Source: Nocardioides islandensis (lineage in GTDB: Bacteria > Actinomycetota > Actinomycetes > Propionibacteriales > Nocardioidaceae). From it: DNA of 64,000 bases. The notes under the pieces are model-generated. The model saw only the letters and a program-made list of their open reading frames with translations, made no database searches and was not told the DNA's origin. The stretch lies in NCBI RefSeq assembly GCF_015352455.1, contig NZ_JADKPN010000004.1, forward strand, positions 221,850-285,849. The letters are read 5' to 3'. The translations under genes and the position numbers were made by a program. Shown in pieces: positions 51,602 through 61,085 of this stretch; position 1 is the first letter of the stretch; every line of letters starts with the position of its first letter.

Positions 51602-52177
51602 GTGCTGGTGCAGCTGTCGGGAGTGCCCGGGTCCGGGAAGTCCACGCTGGCGCGAGGACTGGCGGCCGGCCACGGCCTGGTCGTGCTGGACACCGACGTG
51701 GTCAAGAGCGCCCTCCTGGAGCGCGACCTGTCCGTCGCGGACGCCGGCCCGGCGGCGTACGGCGTGGTGCTGGCGCTCGCGGCCGACCTGCTGGCCCAGG
51801 GGCACGGCGTCGTCGTCGACTCGCCGTGCCGGTACCCGGCCCTGCTCGCGGCCGGTCAGCAGGTCGCCGAGGAGGCCGGGGTCGGGTACCGGTTCGTCGA
51901 GCTGTGGGCCGACGACCCGGCGACCCTGCTCCCCCGCCTCGACGGCCGACGCCCGCGCCCGTCGCAGGTGGCGTCGAGCACCGACGCCGCACCGGGCACC
52001 GCGTGGGAGCACGGCACCGCGGTCGCCACGCTTCGTGCCTGGCAGGACGAGCTGGTCAGGCCGGAGGCGGGGTACGTGCGGCTGGACGCTGCGTTGCCTC
52101 CTGACGAGCTGCTGCGTGCAGCGTCGAACCACCTGGCGTCGGGGCGAGCGCCGGGCTCAGCACGCGCACGTGACTAG
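51602..52177 (+). CDS. P-loop kinase (AAA/zeta-like small kinase)
   Basis: 191 residues from GTG 51602. The P-loop GVPGSGKST (about residues 7-15) is followed by LDTDVVKSALLERDLSVADAG and VVVDSPCRYPALL, the layout of small-molecule kinases such as gluconate, shikimate or chloramphenicol phosphotransferase-type enzymes. The substrate cannot be told. TACGGT lies 6 nt upstream of the start, consistent with a leaderless mRNA. The TAG stop at 52175-52177 forms part of the -10-like TAGCCT of the next gene. Confidence 0.8.
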   Translation: MLVQLSGVPGSGKSTLARGLAAGHGLVVLDTDVVKSALLERDLSVADAGPAAYGVVLALAADLLAQGHGVVVDSPCRYPALLAAGQQVAEEAGVGYRFVELWADDPATLLPRLDGRRPRPSQVASSTDAAPGTAWEHGTAVATLRAWQDELVRPEAGYVRLDAALPPDELLRAASNHLASGRAPGSARARD

Positions 52178-52187
52178 CCTCGACGTC

Positions 52188-53306
52188 ATGTGGGCGCGGA
52201 GCATGTCGAGGCTGCGCGACCCCGTGTTCTGGAACGACGTCGTGCAGCTGGCCAAGACCGTGCTGGCGGCCGTCGTCGCGTGGGTCGTCGCGGCCGACGT
52301 GCTGGACCTCTCCCAGCCCTTCCTCGCACCCTGGGCCGCCCTCCTCGTCGTCCACGCGACCGTGTACCGGACGTTCTCCCGGGGTGTGCAGCAGGTCGCG
52401 GCGGCCGTCGTCGCCGTCGTCCTCGCCTCGGCGATCGGCCACGTGCTCGGGCCGACCACGTGGGCGGTCGCGACCCTCATGGTGGCGTGCCTGGTGATCG
52501 GCAGCGTGCGGTGGTTCGGCGGCGACATCACCATCGTCGCCACGACGGGGCTGGTCGTCCTCACCACCGGGTTCGGCAACGACGCGGTCCTGCTGACCCG
52601 GCTCGTCGACACGGGTATCGGGGTAGGCATCGGGCTGCTGGTCAACGTGCTGGTGTGGCCGCCGCTGAGGTCGCGCACGACCATCGCGGCGATGGACCGC
52701 CTCGACGACGGCATCGGCGAGCTGCTGCTCGACATGGCAGGCACCCTCCGCGAGGGAACGGCCACCACCGAGACCGTCACGGAGTGGATCGACCACACCC
52801 GCGACCTCGACGAGGCGATCGACCACACCTGGTCCCTGGTGCGCCAGGCACAGGAGAGCTCGCGCATGAACCCGCGGCGGCGGGCGCGCGACGTACGCGA
52901 TCCTCAGGGATGGCAGGACCTGCTGCGGCGGATGGAGCAGGCGGTGGCCGAGGTACGCAGCCTGGCCAGGACCTGGGGCGCCGAGCTCGACCGCGGCGAG
53001 GTGCCGGACGCCGACTTCCTCGAGCAGTGGAGCTCCCTGCTCGGTGACGCCGGCCGCGCGACGTGCGAGGCCGACCCCGAGGCTCTGCACGCCGTACGCC
53101 GCCGGCTCGACGCGCTCGTCGACAGCCTGGGCTCGCGGGCGCAGCTGTCGCCACGGTGGCCGGTGCACGGGGCCCTGATCGTCAACCTGCGCAACATCCT
53201 CGACGCCATGGACGAGGTGGCCGCGGCCAACCCGATGCGTCAGCCGCCGGTCCCGCTGAGCCTGCGCCGAGGCGCTCGCGCCCGGGTGGCACGATCACGT
53301 CCATGA
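52188..53306 (+). CDS. FUSC-type (aromatic acid exporter-like) membrane protein
   Basis: 372 residues. About five to six TM helices lie in residues 20-165 ([76 protein letters not shown]), followed by a long cytoplasmic helical region of ~200 residues. FUSC proteins are thought to export aromatic or fusaric acid-like compounds. ATG 52188 is chosen because TAGCCT lies 7 nt upstream; GTG 52170 is an alternative. The stop overlaps the next gene as ATGA. Confidence 0.82.
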   Translation: MWARSMSRLRDPVFWNDVVQLAKTVLAAVVAWVVAADVLDLSQPFLAPWAALLVVHATVYRTFSRGVQQVAAAVVAVVLASAIGHVLGPTTWAVATLMVACLVIGSVRWFGGDITIVATTGLVVLTTGFGNDAVLLTRLVDTGIGVGIGLLVNVLVWPPLRSRTTIAAMDRLDDGIGELLLDMAGTLREGTATTETVTEWIDHTRDLDEAIDHTWSLVRQAQESSRMNPRRRARDVRDPQGWQDLLRRMEQAVAEVRSLARTWGAELDRGEVPDADFLEQWSSLLGDAGRATCEADPEALHAVRRRLDALVDSLGSRAQLSPRWPVHGALIVNLRNILDAMDEVAAANPMRQPPVPLSLRRGARARVARSRP

Positions 53307-54169
53307 CCACCATCACCCTGTCCGACGGCCGCGGGCTCGACATCGACGACGCGGGCGGGGACGGGACACCGCTGGTCTTCCACCACGGCACCCCCGGCTC
53401 GGTGACCCCCCTGCCGCAGATCGCCGAGGCGGCCGAACGGCACGGGCTGCGGATGATCACGTACTCGCGCGCGGGGTACGGCTCGTCGACGCGGCACGCC
53501 GGCCGGTCGGTCGCCGACGTGGTGGCCGACATCGACCAGGTCCTCGACCACCTCGGAGTCGAGCGGTGCGTCACCGGCGGGTGGTCGGGCGGCGGCCCGC
53601 ACGCCCTGGCCATGGCGGCGCTGCGGCCCGAGCGCACGGCCGGCTGCCTGGTGATCGCCGGTGTCGCGCCGTACCGCGCGGACGGACTGGACTTCATGGC
53701 CGGGATGGGCGAGCAGAACGTTGCGGAGTTCAGCGCCGCTCTCGAGGGCGAGACGGCCCTGCGTGCCAACCTCGATGGGCAGCGGCCCGGCCTCCTGGAG
53801 GCCGACGGTCCCGGGATCATCGAGTCCCTCTCCACGTTGCTGCCCGAGGTCGACCGCGCGCTCCTCACCGACGACTTCGGGGAGGCCCTGGCCACCAACA
53901 TGCACGAGGGACTGCGCACCGGTGTCGACGGCTGGCTGGACGACGACCTCGCGTTCATGCGCCCCTGGGGCTTCGGGCTCGGGTCGATCAGCGTGCCGAC
54001 GTCGGTGTGGCAGGGCAGCGAGGACCTCATGGTCCCGTTCGCCCACGGCGTCTGGCTGGCCGACCACGTCGCCGGCGCGACGCCCCACCTGCTGGAGGGC
54101 GAAGGTCACCTGTCGGTGGGCGTGGGTGCCCTGGACGAGATGTTCACCGACCTGGCCGCCACCTGGTGA
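53303..54169 (+). CDS. alpha/beta hydrolase
   Basis: 288 residues. HHGTPGS (oxyanion HG, about residues 27-33), [10 protein letters not shown] and the nucleophile elbow [10 protein letters not shown] (Ser at about residue 95) are present. The C-terminal [15 protein letters not shown] supplies the Asp and EGEGHLSV the His of the triad. It overlaps the FUSC gene by ATGA, suggesting cotranscription. The substrate is unknown. It converges with folA, 1 bp apart. Confidence 0.9.
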   Translation: MTTITLSDGRGLDIDDAGGDGTPLVFHHGTPGSVTPLPQIAEAAERHGLRMITYSRAGYGSSTRHAGRSVADVVADIDQVLDHLGVERCVTGGWSGGGPHALAMAALRPERTAGCLVIAGVAPYRADGLDFMAGMGEQNVAEFSAALEGETALRANLDGQRPGLLEADGPGIIESLSTLLPEVDRALLTDDFGEALATNMHEGLRTGVDGWLDDDLAFMRPWGFGLGSISVPTSVWQGSEDLMVPFAHGVWLADHVAGATPHLLEGEGHLSVGVGALDEMFTDLAATW

Positions 54170-54170
54170 G

Positions 54171-54662
54171 TCACGGCCGGGTGGCGGACGCCCGCTCCCA
54201 CCAGACCCACTCCAGACCGGGACCGGGCTCACGACGTACCTCGACCCACTCGGACCTGTCCCACGAGGGGTAGAACGTGTCGCCCTCGGGCGAGAGGTGC
54301 ACCTCGGTGAGCACCTGGGCGTCGGCGACCGGCAGCGCCGCGGCGTACACCGCCGCTCCCCCGGCCACCATCACCTCGCCGGGCAGGCCGGCGGCGAGGG
54401 CGAGCGCCTCGTCCAGCGATGCGGCGACGAGCACGTCGGGGGCCGACCACACCGGGTCGCGGGTGAGCACGATCGTGGTGCGGCCGGGGAGGGCGCGCCC
54501 GATCGAGTCGTAGGTCGCGCGGCCCATCACCAGGGTGTGGCCGAGCGTCACCCGCTTGAAGTGGGCGAAGTCCTCCGGGATCCGCCACGGGATGCCGCCG
54601 GAGGCCCCGATGACCCCGTTGTCCGCGACTGCGGCGACGAGGGTGATGCGGTCAGACGGCAA
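54171..54662 (-). CDS. folA: Dihydrofolate reductase
   Basis: 163 residues. [34 protein letters not shown] carries the substrate/NADPH site, including the I-P-W and the acidic residue in [24 protein letters not shown] and [14 protein letters not shown] complete the family pattern. It regenerates tetrahydrofolate after thymidylate synthase. The start appears to be TTG 54662, which overlaps the end of thyA by 11 bp and implies translational coupling; I see no ATG or GTG that keeps the conserved N-terminus. Confidence 0.94.
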   Translation of the reverse strand: MPSDRITLVAAVADNGVIGASGGIPWRIPEDFAHFKRVTLGHTLVMGRATYDSIGRALPGRTTIVLTRDPVWSAPDVLVAASLDEALALAAGLPGEVMVAGGAAVYAAALPVADAQVLTEVHLSPEGDTFYPSWDRSEWVEVRREPGPGLEWVWWERASATRP

Positions 54663-55446
54663 TGGGGGCCTTGATCCCGGGGTGCGGGTCGTAGCCCTCG
54701 ACCGCGATGTGCTCGAGGTCGAAGCCGTCCAGCTCGGTGACCGACGGGTCGAGCACCAGCCTCGGCAGCGCGCGGGGCGAGCGGGTCAGCTGGAGCCGAG
54801 CCTGCTCCAGGTGGTTCACGTAGAGGTGTGCGTCGCCGAGGGTGTGCACGAAATCGCCGACCCGGAGCCCGGTGACCTGGGCGACCATGTGGGTGAGCAG
54901 GGCGTACGACGCGATGTTGAACGGCACGCCGAGGAACACGTCGGCGGACCGCTGGTAGAGCTGGCACGAGAGCGCACCGTCGGCGACGTAGAACTGGAAC
55001 ATCGTGTGGCACGGAGCGAGGGCCATCTGGGGGATGTCGGCGACGTTCCAGGCCGAGACGATGTGCCGCCGGCTGTCGGGGTTCTCGCGGATCTGCTGCA
55101 CCACCTCGGCGATCTGGTCGACGTGCCGGCCGTCGGGCGTCGGCCACGAGCGCCACTGGTAGCCGTAGACCGGGCCGAGGTCGCCGTCGCTGTCGGCCCA
55201 CTCGTCCCAGATCGTCACACCGCGGTCCTGGAGCCACTTCACGTTGGTGTCGCCGCGCAGGAACCAGAGCAGCTCGGCGAACACCGACCGCGTGTGGATC
55301 TTCTTGGTCGTCACCAGCGGGAAGCCCTCGGTCAGGTCGAACCGCATCTGGTGCCCGAACACCGACAGCGTGCCGGTGCCGGTGCGGTCGCTCTTCGCCG
55401 CGCCCTCGTCGAGGATCCGCTGGAGGAGGTCGAGGTAGGCCCGCAT
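54652..55446 (-). CDS. thyA: Thymidylate synthase
   Basis: 264 residues, the Escherichia coli-type length. The catalytic Cys is in [11 protein letters not shown] (about residue 146), with the [18 protein letters not shown] phosphate-binding N-terminus, [23 protein letters not shown] and [12 protein letters not shown] all intact. It converts dUMP to dTMP using methylene-THF, which folA recycles. TAGTTT lies 6 nt before the ATG and overlaps the phzF stop, suggesting its own leaderless start inside the directon. Confidence 0.97.
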   Translation of the reverse strand: MRAYLDLLQRILDEGAAKSDRTGTGTLSVFGHQMRFDLTEGFPLVTTKKIHTRSVFAELLWFLRGDTNVKWLQDRGVTIWDEWADSDGDLGPVYGYQWRSWPTPDGRHVDQIAEVVQQIRENPDSRRHIVSAWNVADIPQMALAPCHTMFQFYVADGALSCQLYQRSADVFLGVPFNIASYALLTHMVAQVTGLRVGDFVHTLGDAHLYVNHLEQARLQLTRSPRALPRLVLDPSVTELDGFDLEHIAVEGYDPHPGIKAPIAV

Positions 55447-55455
55447 GGCGCCAAA

Positions 55456-56298
55456 CTACTCGCCGAGACCGACGGTCCCGGTGATGGAAGTCCGCGCGTC
55501 CCCGCCGACCCAGACGGTGTCGCCCCAGCTCTCGGGACGGCGGTCGATGTACACCCGGCCACGCCGGCCCAGGACGGTGCCCTGGGAGGCGACGTACGAC
55601 GCCGGCAACCGGTCCCCGGCCAGCCACTGCGCCACGCCCGCGTTCAGGCTGCCCGTGACCGGGTCCTCGCTGATGCCGTAGCCCGGGCAGAACGCGCGGA
55701 TCTCCACGGCGCACTCGCTGCCCTCGGGGTAGGACCCGACGACGCCGATGTCCATGCCCATCGCCGCCGACCAGTCGGGCTCGATGGCCAGCACCTCGTC
55801 CGCGGAGTCCAGGAGCACCCCGACCCAGCCGGGCCCGTTGTCGATCCACTCCAGGTCGCGGACCTGCGACGGGTCGATCCGCAGCGCCCGGACGATCCGC
55901 TCCCGGTCCTCCTCCGACACCGCGCCCGAGCGGATGAACGGTGGCCCGGCGAAGGCCAGCCTCTCCCCGGACCGCAGCTCCACGAGCCCGGCCCCGCACT
56001 CCTGTACCAGGCGGCCCTCGGTCCGCGGCGTGCCTCCCGCCTCCAGCCACGCGTGGGCCGACCCGATCGTGGGGTGCCCGGCGAAGGGCAGCTCGGCGCT
56101 CGGTGTGAAGATCCGCAACCGGTAGTCCGCGTCATCGGTCGTCGGACTCAGGAGGAACGTCGTCTCCGACAGGTTCGTCCAGTTCGCGAACCGGGCCATG
56201 TCCTCCTCGGAGAGCCCGTCGGCGTCGTGCACCACGGCGACCGGGTTGCCCCGGAACGGCTCGGCGGAGAAGACGTCGACCTGGCGGAAGCTGCGCAT
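55456..56298 (-). CDS. PhzF family isomerase-like protein
   Basis: 280 residues. The N-terminal QVDVFSAEPFRGNPVAVVHDADGLS, then NLSETTFLL (catalytic Glu region) and FTPSAELPFAGHPTIGSAHAWLE are the canonical PhzF blocks. Most family members are not phenazine enzymes and their substrates are unknown. No phenazine genes are nearby, so that role is unlikely. It lies between the sigma-like/propeller triplet (36 bp) and thyA (9 bp) in one directon. Confidence 0.92.
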   Translation of the reverse strand: MRSFRQVDVFSAEPFRGNPVAVVHDADGLSEEDMARFANWTNLSETTFLLSPTTDDADYRLRIFTPSAELPFAGHPTIGSAHAWLEAGGTPRTEGRLVQECGAGLVELRSGERLAFAGPPFIRSGAVSEEDRERIVRALRIDPSQVRDLEWIDNGPGWVGVLLDSADEVLAIEPDWSAAMGMDIGVVGSYPEGSECAVEIRAFCPGYGISEDPVTGSLNAGVAQWLAGDRLPASYVASQGTVLGRRGRVYIDRRPESWGDTVWVGGDARTSITGTVGLGE

Positions 56299-56334
56299 GG
56301 GGCATTCAACCGCTCGCCGGCCAGATCGTCGCCG

Positions 56335-57885
56335 TCAGGTCGACGGCACCAGGCCCGGCTCGCCGCCCGCCAGCACGGGCACGCCGTGGAGGTCGAGCCG
56401 CGGTGTGCACGGCTCCGAGTCGACGGCGAACGAGTTCACGTATCCCCGGGCCACCAGGCAGTCGATGAGGGTGTAGGACCCGACCCGCGACACCGACCAC
56501 ACGACCCGGCCCTCCGAGGTGAACGCGGCCGCCATGGGCGTCCAGTCGTCGGGGAACCAGGTCCCCATCGCCTCACCCGTGGCCGCGTCGTACGCCGCGG
56601 GGCCGCCCGGTCTCCCGACGGTGACGACGAAGCGACCGTCCGGCGAGAGCTGGCCCGAGGTGCCGGGCACCACGACCTCGGCGCGGTCCACCGGGTGCAC
56701 GACCGTGAGGGAGAGCCCGCGCTCTGGCCAGAGCTGCACTTCGGCCGCTACGTCCACCAGCGGACCGAGGGCCCCGCTCACGGGCGGCGACACCGTGGAG
56801 ACCACGAGCTCGTCACTCCCCACGGTCAGCGACTGGTCGATGAAGTCGTCCCGGAAGTAGAGGCGGTCCCGGTCCCAGCCGACCAGCACGGTGTCGCGGA
56901 CCGTCGGCAGCGTGCCCACGACCCGGCTGCCGGCGGCCGACCACACGACCAGGTCGCCCTGGTCGGGCTCCAGCCAGGCGACCAGACCCGCGCGCTGCGA
57001 GGAGACCAGTGACGTCCCCACGTCCATGGTGCCCAGCACCTGACGGGAGCCGTCCTCCCCGACCGCGACCACCTGCCCGTCGCCGTCCCCGTACACGACC
57101 AGGTCACCGGACTCCACCAGATGACGGACCCCGGAGACTCGGACCGTCCCCGTGTCCAGGTGCAGGGTGCCGCCGAGCCACCACGCGACGCCCACGGGGT
57201 TGTCCGCCGGCGTCACGGGGAGCGGGTCCAGCGTGGGCTCGGGAGCTGGCCGGACGAGAAGGGTGACGCCGGCTGCCACCAGGACCACCGCGGCCCCGAT
57301 CGCACCGGACGCCAGCCACCGACGGCGGCGGCTCGCGCGGAACCGTGCCTCGATGCCCGCCAGGTCGGGCGGCGACACGCCGATGGCGGCGGCCGCCTCG
57401 GGGCACGCGAGGCCCAGCGACCCCAGGTCCAGGGTGTGCGCGGCGTCCTGGACGCGGTACCGGACGGCGGCCGGCGTCGCGCCGAGCACGGCCGCGACCT
57501 CCGCCAGGTCGAGGCCCAGGAGGTGGTGGAGGACGACCGCCAGCCGTGTGGTCTCGTCGAGCCCGGCCAGCCCGTCGCCCAGCCGCACCAGCAGCGCCAT
57601 CCGTTGCTCGAGCTCGGAGGTCAGCAGCAGCGGGGTCGGCACCATCATCGGCTGGGGAGCGGGCTTGGCTCCGGCCCTCGCCCACCGGTCCACCACCACC
57701 TGCGCCAGCTCGACACCCAGGTCGCCGTCGCGCTGCAGCGAGCCCCAGCGGGGCAGCACCTCGGCGAACACCTCGCGGGTGAGCGACTCGGCGACCGCCA
57801 CGGGCACGCCGAGCAGCACGTACGCCCGCGCGACCAGCGGCCACCGAGCGAGGACGTACGCCGTGAAGTCCCGGTCCCTGGTCAC
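56335..57885 (-). CDS. Sigma-factor-like / single-TM / beta-propeller protein, paralogue 1
   Basis: 516 residues. Residues 7-70 (FTAYVLARWPLVARAYVLLGVP...LPRWGSLQ) resemble ECF/SigE sigma region 2. Residues ~100-152 (LGDGLAGLDETTRLAVVLHHLLGLDLAEVAAVLGATPAAVRYRV) resemble region 4 with its HTH. One TM helix lies at 190-211, preceded by RASRRRRW, so the sigma part should be cytoplasmic. The exterior ~300 residues are WD/YVTN-type repeats (LSPDGRFVVTVG...AAYDAATGEAMGTWFPDDW) ending with two Cys 17 residues apart and GVPVLA. It may be a membrane-tethered regulator; no promoter specificity is known. Confidence 0.78.
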   Translation of the reverse strand: MTRDRDFTAYVLARWPLVARAYVLLGVPVAVAESLTREVFAEVLPRWGSLQRDGDLGVELAQVVVDRWARAGAKPAPQPMMVPTPLLLTSELEQRMALLVRLGDGLAGLDETTRLAVVLHHLLGLDLAEVAAVLGATPAAVRYRVQDAAHTLDLGSLGLACPEAAAAIGVSPPDLAGIEARFRASRRRRWLASGAIGAAVVLVAAGVTLLVRPAPEPTLDPLPVTPADNPVGVAWWLGGTLHLDTGTVRVSGVRHLVESGDLVVYGDGDGQVVAVGEDGSRQVLGTMDVGTSLVSSQRAGLVAWLEPDQGDLVVWSAAGSRVVGTLPTVRDTVLVGWDRDRLYFRDDFIDQSLTVGSDELVVSTVSPPVSGALGPLVDVAAEVQLWPERGLSLTVVHPVDRAEVVVPGTSGQLSPDGRFVVTVGRPGGPAAYDAATGEAMGTWFPDDWTPMAAAFTSEGRVVWSVSRVGSYTLIDCLVARGYVNSFAVDSEPCTPRLDLHGVPVLAGGEPGLVPST

Positions 57886-57898
57886 GTGTCGGCTCCCG

Positions 57899-59473
57899 TC
57901 AGGACCCGTCCGGGACGAGCCCCGGCCGCACGTCGGCGAGCACCGGCACCCCGCTGACGTCGAGCGGGCGGTCGCAGCGCTGCGCGTCCGGGTCGAACGC
58001 GGTCACCAGACGCTCCTCGACCTGGCAGTCGACCAGCCCGTAGGACCCGTTGTGCTCGTCGGCCACCCACACCACGCGGTCGTCGCGCGTGAACGCGGCA
58101 GCGACGGGTCCCCACGTGGGGTCGAACCAGGAGGGGTACCGCTGGCCGTTGCGCGCGTCGTAGGCCGACGGCACCCCGCTTCCGTCGAGCGTCAGCACGT
58201 AGTTGCCGTCCGGCGACAAGGCGCCGGTGAGCCCCGAGACCGGCGGCGAGACGCTGAAGAACGGCTGCGTGGTGGAGAGCACGCCGTCCTGGCGTCGGAG
58301 CTCGGCCCCGGACGCGACGTCGACCAGCTGCGAGGTCGGGAGGTTGTCCGGCGGGTCGACGGTCGTCACCTCGGAGCCGCTCAGGTTGATGAAGTCCACC
58401 GAGTGGTCCCGACCCTCCTGGTGGAAGTAGAGCCGGTCCCGGTCCCACCCGATCAGCCGGGAGTCGGTCGCGCGGGGCCGGGCCAGGACGACGTCCTGAG
58501 CCACCGCCGACCAGACGACGAGGTCTCCGCTCCCGGGCTCGAGCCACGCCACCCGACCCGCGGACCCCTGCGCCACGAGAGCGGTCGCGGTGTCCAGGCT
58601 CCCGATGCGCTCGCGCCTGCCGTCGTCGGTGAGCCAGACGACGTTCCCGTCGGAGTCTGCGTACGCGATCCCGAACCCGGCGTCGGCGATCTGCACGACG
58701 TCGGGCACCGGGGCGGTGCCGTGGGCGAGGTGCAACGTCCCGTCCAGCCACCACACGGCGCCGACCGGGTTCTCGACCTCGGTGACGTCCAGCGGGTCCA
58801 GCGCCCGCACGCGCGGCGGGTCGGGACGCGTGATGACGAACGCCGCGCCGACGACGAGCACCAGGGCGGCCGCGGCGCCGGCCGACACCAGCCAGCGGCG
58901 CCGACGGGTGGCGGCCGCCGTCGCGACGACGCGGTCGACGGGAGGCGGAGGTACGTCGATGGCACCGGCGGCCGCGTGACAGGCGGGGTCCAGCGGCACC
59001 AGGTCCAGGGCGAGGGCGGCCGCGGACAGCCGGCGGCCGACCTCCGCGGGCGGCTCGCCGAGGACGTCACCGACCTGCTCCACCTCGAGCTCGCCCAGGT
59101 GCCGGAGCACGACCGTCAGCCGCGTCGTCTCGTCGACACCGGCCAGACCGACGGCGAGCCGGTCGAGCATCGCGAGCTGCTCCTCGAGCTCGCGGGTCAG
59201 CACCCGGCCGGCGGCGACCGGCGTCCGCTCGCGCTCCGCGGGCTCGGACGCCGCGCCGCGCTGCCGGGCCCAGGCGTCCAGCACGACGCGGCCCAGCTCG
59301 ACGTCCACGTCGCCCTCGCGCCGCATCCGGGCCCAGTCCGGCAGCAGACGGGCGAACGTCTCCACCGCGAGCTCGTCGGCGCGTTCCGGCGGCACCCCGA
59401 GCACGACCAGCACCCGCACGGCAGGCGCCCAGCGCGCGACGACGTACGCCGTGAAGTCGGGGTCGGCGCGCAC
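57899..59473 (-). CDS. Sigma-factor-like / single-TM / beta-propeller protein, paralogue 2
   Basis: 524 residues with the same order as its neighbour. Region-2-like residues 7-70 (FTAYVVARWAPAVRVLVVLGVP...LPDWARMRREGD); region-4-like ~105-158 (LAGVDETTRLTVVLRHLGELEVEQVGDVLGEPPAEVGRRL); TM 194-215 after TRRRRW; an exterior propeller with LSPDGNYVLTLDGSGVPSAYDARNG. The C-terminal Cys pair has the same 16-residue spacer, then GVPVLAD. Start GTG 59473. The 13-bp gap to paralogue 1 implies cotranscription. Confidence 0.78.
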   Translation of the reverse strand: MRADPDFTAYVVARWAPAVRVLVVLGVPPERADELAVETFARLLPDWARMRREGDVDVELGRVVLDAWARQRGAASEPAERERTPVAAGRVLTRELEEQLAMLDRLAVGLAGVDETTRLTVVLRHLGELEVEQVGDVLGEPPAEVGRRLSAAALALDLVPLDPACHAAAGAIDVPPPPVDRVVATAAATRRRRWLVSAGAAAALVLVVGAAFVITRPDPPRVRALDPLDVTEVENPVGAVWWLDGTLHLAHGTAPVPDVVQIADAGFGIAYADSDGNVVWLTDDGRRERIGSLDTATALVAQGSAGRVAWLEPGSGDLVVWSAVAQDVVLARPRATDSRLIGWDRDRLYFHQEGRDHSVDFINLSGSEVTTVDPPDNLPTSQLVDVASGAELRRQDGVLSTTQPFFSVSPPVSGLTGALSPDGNYVLTLDGSGVPSAYDARNGQRYPSWFDPTWGPVAAAFTRDDRVVWVADEHNGSYGLVDCQVEERLVTAFDPDAQRCDRPLDVSGVPVLADVRPGLVPDGS

Positions 59474-59509
59474 CCCACCATCCTGCCGCGTGCTCCCAGG
59501 GATCGGGTC

Positions 59510-60799
59510 CTAGCCGGTGGTGTCCCTCGCGATGACCGGGGTTCCCTCGGCGTGCAGGTCCTCGGGCGTCGAGCAGTCCATCGGGGCCCCCGGCGACCCG
59601 CACACGACCAGGAACGCGCGTCCGTCGTCGCGCTCGGTCAGCCACGCGACCCGGTCGTCGTCGACGAACGTGGCGTCGAGGAGGCGCCAGCCGCCGGGGT
59701 ACCAGGTGTCGAGGCGCTCGCCGGAGTGCGCGTCGTACAGCTGCGGCTCACCGCCGACCGGCCGGGCCAGGACCCGTCGACCGTCCGGCGAGAGCGCGCC
59801 GTCGACGAAGCCCGGGAAGTACGTCATCCGGCCGGTACGGGTGTGCACCACCCGCATCGTCCAGCCGACCTGCTCCAGTCGGCTGCCCACCACGGTGTCC
59901 ACCAACGACGTCCACTCGTCGCCGTCGGCCTTCGGCGCACCGTCGCCCGTCTGGCGCGGGTCACCACCGCGCGGGTTCCACACCCAGTCCGTGGTGCCGA
60001 TGCGGAAGGTCAGCCAGCCGCCGTCGAAGCCGGTCGGCTCGGTGCGCAGCCCCGAGACCACGACGCCGGCGACCTGGCGCTCCGCCGTCAGGTCCCAGAC
60101 GACCAGCCGCTGCACCGCCGGCCGGCTCGCGTCCACCCACGCCACCAGGCCGACCGGGGAGGACACCAGCGACGAGCCCGACGTCGGGCGGCCGAGAAGG
60201 GTGCGGTGCCCGTCGGGGTACGCCGCGACCAGCCGGCCCTGGCCGTCCAGGTACGCCGCCGCTCCACCTGCCGCCACCAGACGGCGCACGTCGCCGACCT
60301 CCAGCGCGACGTCGGCGAGGTGCAGGGTGCCGTCGGCCCACCACACGACGCCTGTGTCGTTGGGCACGGCCGCCACGGCCACCCTGCCGAGCGAGTGGTC
60401 GGGCTTCCGGGGCGGCGGCTGAGCGGAGCCGGCGACCAGCGTGGCCACCACGAGGGCGATGGAGGCGGCCCCCGTCTGCGCACCGGCGATGCGCCACTGC
60501 CGCCGCCGGCGTCGTGCCAGGACGGCGCGGACCCGGTCGTAGGAGAACGGCGCCGGGGGCGGGACCGACTCGTCGTCGAGCAGCGCGGCGATCTCACCCG
60601 GTGCGAACAGGGCCTCGTCCACGTCCCCCCAGTGCACGAGCTCGTCCCAGTCGCCGCGCAGGTCGGCGAACGCCTCCGTTGCCGCGGACTGGGCGCGGGG
60701 CAGGGGCAGCCCGCGCACGACGAGGCAGCGGACCAGCGTCGGGCCGCGGGCCTCGACGTACGCCGCGTAGTCCTGCTCGCGCGACGATCGCTGGGGCAC
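59510..60799 (-). CDS. Sigma-like / TM / beta-propeller protein, paralogue 3 (region 4 missing)
   Basis: 429 residues. The region-2-like N-terminus (DYAAYVEARGPTLVRCLVVRGLPLPRAQSAATEAFADL, about 10-47) is retained, but the ~85 residues that hold the region-4-like HTH in the paralogues are replaced by a short acidic/proline linker (FAPGEIAALLDDESVPPPAPFS). The TM helix is at 103-125 after LARRRRRQW. The propeller (LSPDGRRVLARPVGGEPQLYDAHSGERLDTWYPGGW) and a closer Cys pair (C-x8-C) with GTPVIA are present. It is the first of the three in transcription order, 25 bp after the small gene 60825-61085. Confidence 0.75.
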   Translation of the reverse strand: MPQRSSREQDYAAYVEARGPTLVRCLVVRGLPLPRAQSAATEAFADLRGDWDELVHWGDVDEALFAPGEIAALLDDESVPPPAPFSYDRVRAVLARRRRRQWRIAGAQTGAASIALVVATLVAGSAQPPPRKPDHSLGRVAVAAVPNDTGVVWWADGTLHLADVALEVGDVRRLVAAGGAAAYLDGQGRLVAAYPDGHRTLLGRPTSGSSLVSSPVGLVAWVDASRPAVQRLVVWDLTAERQVAGVVVSGLRTEPTGFDGGWLTFRIGTTDWVWNPRGGDPRQTGDGAPKADGDEWTSLVDTVVGSRLEQVGWTMRVVHTRTGRMTYFPGFVDGALSPDGRRVLARPVGGEPQLYDAHSGERLDTWYPGGWRLLDATFVDDDRVAWLTERDDGRAFLVVCGSPGAPMDCSTPEDLHAEGTPVIARDTTG

Positions 60800-60824
60800 A
60801 CCCCCAGTGTGCGCCCCTTCGGGG

Positions 60825-61085
60825 TCAGCCGGCGGAGAGCGACATCGGCCCGTAGACCGCTCGGTCCCCCTCGAAGAGCGTCACGCCGGCGACGCCCTCC
60901 TCGGCGAGCTCGGCCCACGTCTCGCCCACCCACGACTCGGCGTCGGCCTGGGACACGAACCGCTGGCCGGCGTACTCCTCGGTGACCTCCACCTCGGCCC
61001 CGCCGTCGTCCTCGAGGCGCCACCACCACGGCCGCTCCGCCGCGGACGGCGGTCGGAACGTGGGCGGCTGCTCGGGGAGGTTCAC
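60825..61085 (-). CDS. Small hypothetical protein downstream of gcvT
   Basis: 86 residues, acidic and Trp-rich (SAAERPWWWRLEDDGGAEVEVTEEYAGQRFVSQADAESWVGETWAELAEEGVAGVTLFEG). It looks like a compact soluble domain of unknown function seen in actinobacteria. The GTG at 61085 overlaps the gcvT stop (GTGA), so it is translated with gcvT. The next gene, sigma-like paralogue 3, starts 25 bp later. Confidence 0.8.
   Translation of the reverse strand: MNLPEQPPTFRPPSAAERPWWWRLEDDGGAEVEVTEEYAGQRFVSQADAESWVGETWAELAEEGVAGVTLFEGDRAVYGPMSLSAG

Noticed and set aside
55439..55475. GTCGGT 8 nt before TAGTTT upstream of thyA as another PafBC promoter
   Set aside because: Only six of nine upstream positions fit, the match lies within phzF coding sequence and could be chance.
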